A model generated the notes under the pieces. It worked only from the letters and a program-made list of their open reading frames with translations. It had not been told where the DNA came from and searched no databases. A stretch of DNA of 64,000 bases. It comes from Ignavibacteria bacterium UBA2360 (GTDB lineage Bacteria > Bacteroidota > Ignavibacteria > Tepidaquicellales > OLB5). The DNA is taken from the NCBI GenBank assembly GCA_002344125.1, contig DDTQ01000002.1, positions 90,147-154,146 on the forward strand, read 5' to 3'. Positions within the stretch are counted from its first letter, which is position 1, and each line of letters begins with the position of its first letter. Positions 61,259 through 64,000 of the stretch are shown here, piece by piece. The translations under genes were made by a program, and so were the position numbers.

Positions 61259-62066
61259 CAGCCAATAAAAAACCCGCGCATACTTCTATGCGCGGGCTGT
61301 AAAACCGTTAAATAATTCTGTTAATACTGAATTATTTTACTAAAAGCATTCTCTTTGTATCAGTAAATTCGCCGGCTTCTAATCTATAGAAGTAAGCGCC
61401 TGATGAAAGCTGTGATGCGTCAAAGTTAACTTCGTATGTACCTGAATTTCTGAATTCGTTAACCAGAGTTTTTACTTCTCTGCCAAGAATATCAAATATA
61501 ACTAATTTCACGTTATCACCCTGAGGCATTGTGAACTTAATTGAGGTTGATGGGTTGAACGGATTAGGATAGTTCTGGCTTAAACTGTAATAGTTAGGAA
61601 TTTCAATAGTCTGAATTCCACCTGTTGGGCAGGTATAAGAAATAACCAAACACCATCTTCTTAAAGAACCTGTATCGCCGGTTGCTGTATCACTGATTGA
61701 AAGTCTCCAGTAACCATCACCTAAACCTGCGCCGAAATTAAACGGTGCAAGCGGATTTGAAGGCTTGAATGTTCCTGTGAAAGGTGCTGTTCCGGCTGAT
61801 ATTAATGTAGCTGCTGAATCGTCAAGAACTGTTCCGATGAAGTTATCACCAGAACCGCCAACGTTATCAATTATTAATGATGAAACTGCGCCTTTGTTCA
61901 GGTAAAATGAAAGATCTGCATCCCATGTATGAATTACTGTATCAATTCTTACATTTACGTCTGTGATAACGCATCCGCTTCCAAGAAGAACCTGAACGGA
62001 ATCTCTTGCCCATGAATGGTCAGGTAATGGAACGTTTACGCTTCTGCAAATTGTTGTCTGTGGGCC
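61259..62066 (-). repeat. 808-bp duplicated P-domain/sorting-domain module, copy 2
   Basis: The counterpart of 59069-59876, of the same length. It covers the terminator, the sorting domain and the P-domain of the gene at 61332. Confidence 0.9.
61264..61298 (-). terminator. Rho-independent terminator (copy 2)
   Basis: Stem CCCGCGC (61273-61279) / GCGCGGG (61290-61296), T-run on the minus strand. Two loop bases and one flank base differ from copy 1. Confidence 0.85.
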
Positions 62067-62762
62067 CGGAGCGGGAGGAGTTAAAACTTCTCCTCTTAAT
62101 CTTATCTGCACACCCTGGTTAGGAGCAGTAGTTGTTATTCTCCATGCAGTACCGCCTGCAAGAAGGTTACCCGGATCTCTTAATACGCATGGTGCGAATC
62201 TTGTCTGTCTTGTTGACCAGAACCACTGTCCTGATGTTGAGAACGGATGAACGGTCATAACTGAGATCCAGTATTTTGTTCCGCTTGCTCCGCCTGTTAA
62301 AGTACGTGAAGTTGGAAGTCTGAATGTTGGACTCGCATTTGTTAATGCTGTGATAGGCACGATCATTGAATCAGCAAATAATAATGCGCCCGGTCTGATA
62401 CCTGCATTACCTGAATCAGCGTAAATGTTATACCTGATTGTAACCATAGGACCTGCTACGCTCCACTGGCCGCCAACATCAATACTGTCAATTCTCCAGC
62501 TTACGCCGGCAGGTACGATGAAATCTTCAGCTGTTTCAATCACGTTGTTTGAAAAGTCAGGGAACTGCTGTGAAGCAGAGCCTGTACCGCCAACTGAATC
62601 CATCTGGTTAAATAAAACTGAATTTGGAAGGAAGTTTACAGGTTCAGTGTAATTCTGATTATCTGTCTGGTTTCCTGAAAGTCTTAACTGAGCATTAACA
62701 CTGCCTGCGAACAGTAATATTGCCAGCATAAAAACGCCTAAAGCGGAATTAATTTTAGTCAT
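61332..62762 (-). CDS. T9SS-sorted protein with P-domain and a jelly-roll-like N-terminal domain
   Basis: 476 residues. Signal peptide ~1-24 (FAGSVNAQ). The N-terminal ~50-230 is a beta-rich domain not recognised as a family (AEDFIVPAGVSWRIDSIDVG, TIRYNIYADSGNAGIRPGAL, KYWISVMTVHPFS). Residues ~235-380 are the P-domain and ~388-476 the sorting domain, both nearly the same as in the previous gene but with a different head. The promoter at 62803-62831 also resembles the neighbour's. Confidence 0.9.
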   Translation of the reverse strand: MTKINSALGVFMLAILLFAGSVNAQLRLSGNQTDNQNYTEPVNFLPNSVLFNQMDSVGGTGSASQQFPDFSNNVIETAEDFIVPAGVSWRIDSIDVGGQWSVAGPMVTIRYNIYADSGNAGIRPGALLFADSMIVPITALTNASPTFRLPTSRTLTGGASGTKYWISVMTVHPFSTSGQWFWSTRQTRFAPCVLRDPGNLLAGGTAWRITTTAPNQGVQIRLRGEVLTPPAPGPQTTICRSVNVPLPDHSWARDSVQVLLGSGCVITDVNVRIDTVIHTWDADLSFYLNKGAVSSLIIDNVGGSGDNFIGTVLDDSAATLISAGTAPFTGTFKPSNPLAPFNFGAGLGDGYWRLSISDTATGDTGSLRRWCLVISYTCPTGGIQTIEIPNYYSLSQNYPNPFNPSTSIKFTMPQGDNVKLVIFDILGREVKTLVNEFRNSGTYEVNFDASQLSSGAYFYRLEAGEFTDTKRMLLVK

Positions 62763-62802
62763 AGTTCTCCGATTTATTGAAATTTAGTTAATTGAATAGC
62801 GC

Positions 62803-62831
62803 ATAATATCTATTTTGAGCTTTTAAAACAA
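62803..62831 (-). promoter_or_regulatory. Sigma70-type promoter of the P-domain gene
   Basis: On the minus strand TTGTTT (62831-62826), 17-base spacer, TATTAT (62808-62803) followed by GC, about 40 bases before the start at 62762. Same geometry and -10 as the promoter of the paralogue. Confidence 0.6.
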
Positions 62832-62940
62832 GCCAAAATTTATAATATTTTAGGAAAACATTGCGTTTACATTAAATTATTAACATTTTTGGACTTAAGA
62901 CTGATCAATATTAGATAATTTGCACGAAAAATATTAATAA

Positions 62941-63801
62941 ATGCCAACCAAAAGAATAAATCTCACCATTTCACGGGAAAATGACAATCTCATTGACTGT
63001 ACAATATACCTCAATTCTGTAAACAATGCCCAAAAATTACCAATTTTGATCTTCGCGCATGGATTTAAAGGATTCAAAGACTGGGGCGGATTCCCTTATT
63101 ACTGCGAAAAACTCGCAGCCGGCGGTTTTGCGGTACTAAGCTTCAATTTTTCATATAACGGAGTTGAAAAGGCATCACCAATGGATTTCACCCGCCTTGA
63201 TCTCTTTGCTGAAAATACGCATTCAACTGAATTAACCGATATCAGCACGGTAATAAATTACCTGCCGCAGCTTTCCGAAAAATTCCCCGGGAAGATAGAT
63301 ATTACCAAAGTTGGTCTGATCGGTCACTCTCGCGGCGGCGGAATTGCCGTTATTGCTGCCGCTGAACACCCTCAAATTAAAGCGCTGCTTACACTTGCCT
63401 CCGTTGGCAGTTTTGACCGCTATACCGAAGAACAGAAAAAACGCTGGCGCGAAAAGGGTTACATAGAAATGCCCAACACCCGCACTAACCAGCTGATGAA
63501 AATGAATGTCTCACTGCTTAATGATATAGAGAATAATTCCAAAAGACTAGATATTCAGGCAGCCGCATCTGACTTAAAAATACCGTTCCTCATAATTCAC
63601 GGCAAAGAAGATCTTGCCGTAAAATATGCAGATGCAGAGAAAATTTATTCCGCAGCAGATAAAGAGCGCACAAAACTTGTTATCATAGAAAATACGGGTC
63701 ATACGTTCGGCGTGGAACATCCCTTTAAAGGTACAACAAATGCTTTTGAAGAAGTGATAAAGCTTACCGCAGACTTCTTTACAAAAAATTTACAAAAATA
63801 A
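62941..63801 (+). CDS. Alpha/beta hydrolase (dienelactone-hydrolase / S9-like family)
   Basis: 286 residues, no signal peptide. Oxyanion-type HGF in FAHGFKGFKDWGG (~40), nucleophile S130 in GHSRGGG, acid D in HGKEDLAVKY (~224) and base H in NTGHTFGVEHPF (~255). The full catalytic triad is present, so an active cytoplasmic esterase, lipase or peptidase-like hydrolase is expected; the substrate is unknown. It is transcribed away from the P-domain gene. Confidence 0.87.
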   Translation: MPTKRINLTISRENDNLIDCTIYLNSVNNAQKLPILIFAHGFKGFKDWGGFPYYCEKLAAGGFAVLSFNFSYNGVEKASPMDFTRLDLFAENTHSTELTDISTVINYLPQLSEKFPGKIDITKVGLIGHSRGGGIAVIAAAEHPQIKALLTLASVGSFDRYTEEQKKRWREKGYIEMPNTRTNQLMKMNVSLLNDIENNSKRLDIQAAASDLKIPFLIIHGKEDLAVKYADAEKIYSAADKERTKLVIIENTGHTFGVEHPFKGTTNAFEEVIKLTADFFTKNLQK

Positions 63802-63810
63802 GCGCGAAAT

Positions 63811-63876
63811 GAAGCCTAAAAGGCTTCGACTACGTTAACGGAATTTTATTTCCGTAGTCGAGCCCTTTTAGGGCTC
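63811..63876. repeat. Composite three-hairpin repeat
   Basis: Hairpin GAAGCCTAAAAGGCTTC (63811-63827), then a stem CGACTACG (63827-63834) / CGTAGTCG (63853-63860) enclosing ACGGAA-TTTTAT-TTCCGT, then hairpin GAGCCCTTTTAGGGCTC (63860-63876). The pieces share end bases and form a cloverleaf-like unit right after the hydrolase stop. The remaining bases to 64000 contain GAGTCGAAGGGTCTTCACCCTGAGC, probably another repeat cut by the window edge. Confidence 0.8.
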
Positions 63877-64000
63877 GCAATAGCATATCCGGTAAAGAGC
63901 AATCCACGGGTTAAATTCTAAGCGAAACAGAAGTACTAACATTTGCCTTGCTGAAAAACTGACTGCTCCGCCAGGAGTCGAAGGGTCTTCACCCTGAGCC

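Larger units (their letters stand above)
60972..61331. other. 360-bp intergenic region with promoter and terminator
   Basis: It holds the leader and sigma70-type promoter of the Kelch/P-domain gene (60972-61041) and the terminator of the next gene (61264-61298). In 61042-61258 I see only AT-rich sequence without a gene or clear repeat. Confidence 0.7.

Noticed and set aside
1..64000. tRNA, rRNA or CRISPR-Cas genes
   Set aside because: I found no tRNA-like T-loop/cloverleaf, no rRNA sequence and no Cas proteins in the intergenic regions read by eye; a covariance-model scan would be decisive.

Overview
The window looks like a chromosomal contig from a member of the Ignavibacteria / Bacteroidota-Chlorobi lineage. 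The main reason is that fifteen genes end in a type IX secretion (T9SS) type A sorting domain of the 'QNYPNPFNPxTxIxF ... VYDxLGxEV ... GxYxxxFDAsxLSSGxYFYxL ... FTxTKKMxLIK' form, which is typical of that group. AT-rich leaders, few strong Shine-Dalgarno sites, an OCT-less ObgE and many DUF/Por-type secreted proteins fit. Species cannot be named from the sequence alone.

Layout. 1-9.3 kb: five T9SS cargo genes (YCF48 and SBBP beta-propellers, an M14 carboxypeptidase) with a TonB-dependent receptor and a three-unit hairpin repeat. 9.4-14.6 kb: a YVTN lipoprotein, a DUF3667 membrane protein, a REP-associated tyrosine transposase (RAYT) ringed by its palindromes, an EamA transporter whose start and stop codons lie in those palindromes, a zinc-ribbon protein and an enoyl-CoA hydratase. 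14.6-23 kb: HtrA-like protease with TPRs, sdhA-sdhB, an unrecognised protein coupled to obgE, surE and an esterase. 23-33.7 kb, minus strand: a PQQ-propeller lipoprotein and PEGA protein, then a run of T9SS exoenzymes (M43 protease, two tandem M14 carboxypeptidases of which one is cut by an in-frame TAG, and a beta-helix protein). 33.8-40.6 kb: MFS transporter, HAD hydrolase, mutL, ftsY, lipoprotein and TerC. 40.7-49.4 kb: a plus-strand surface-glycan operon (DegT aminotransferase, sugar-phosphate transferase, Gfo/Idh oxidoreductase, hexapeptide acetyltransferase, heptose kinase, SDR epimerase, gmhA, Wzi-like barrel). 49.4-51.4 kb: M20 amidohydrolase and a DoxX-like protein. 51.4-62.8 kb, minus strand: a PAP2/haloperoxidase lipoprotein followed by six more T9SS cargo genes, mainly Kelch propellers and two proteins sharing an almost identical P-domain/sorting-domain module. 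62.9-63.8 kb: an alpha/beta hydrolase and a composite hairpin element.

How the genes may work together. The secreted propellers, proteases and carboxypeptidases are probably surface or extracellular proteins delivered by T9SS. The aminotransferase/oxidoreductase/acetyltransferase trio matches WbpE/WbpB/WbpD-type synthesis of a 3-acetamido sugar; in Porphyromonas the Wbp/Vim pathway supplies the sugar that links T9SS cargo to surface polysaccharide, so the glycan operon may be functionally connected with the cargo genes (inference).

The most unusual signals are: (i) a RAYT gene with six related palindromes across 7 kb; (ii) short palindromic elements inserted in frame at one and the same loop of three different T9SS sorting domains; (iii) an 808-bp gap-free duplicated secretion module including its terminator; (iv) an amber codon separating an M14 carboxypeptidase from its sorting domain; and (v) an apparent AUC start codon on the wbpB-like gene behind a strong ribosome-binding site.
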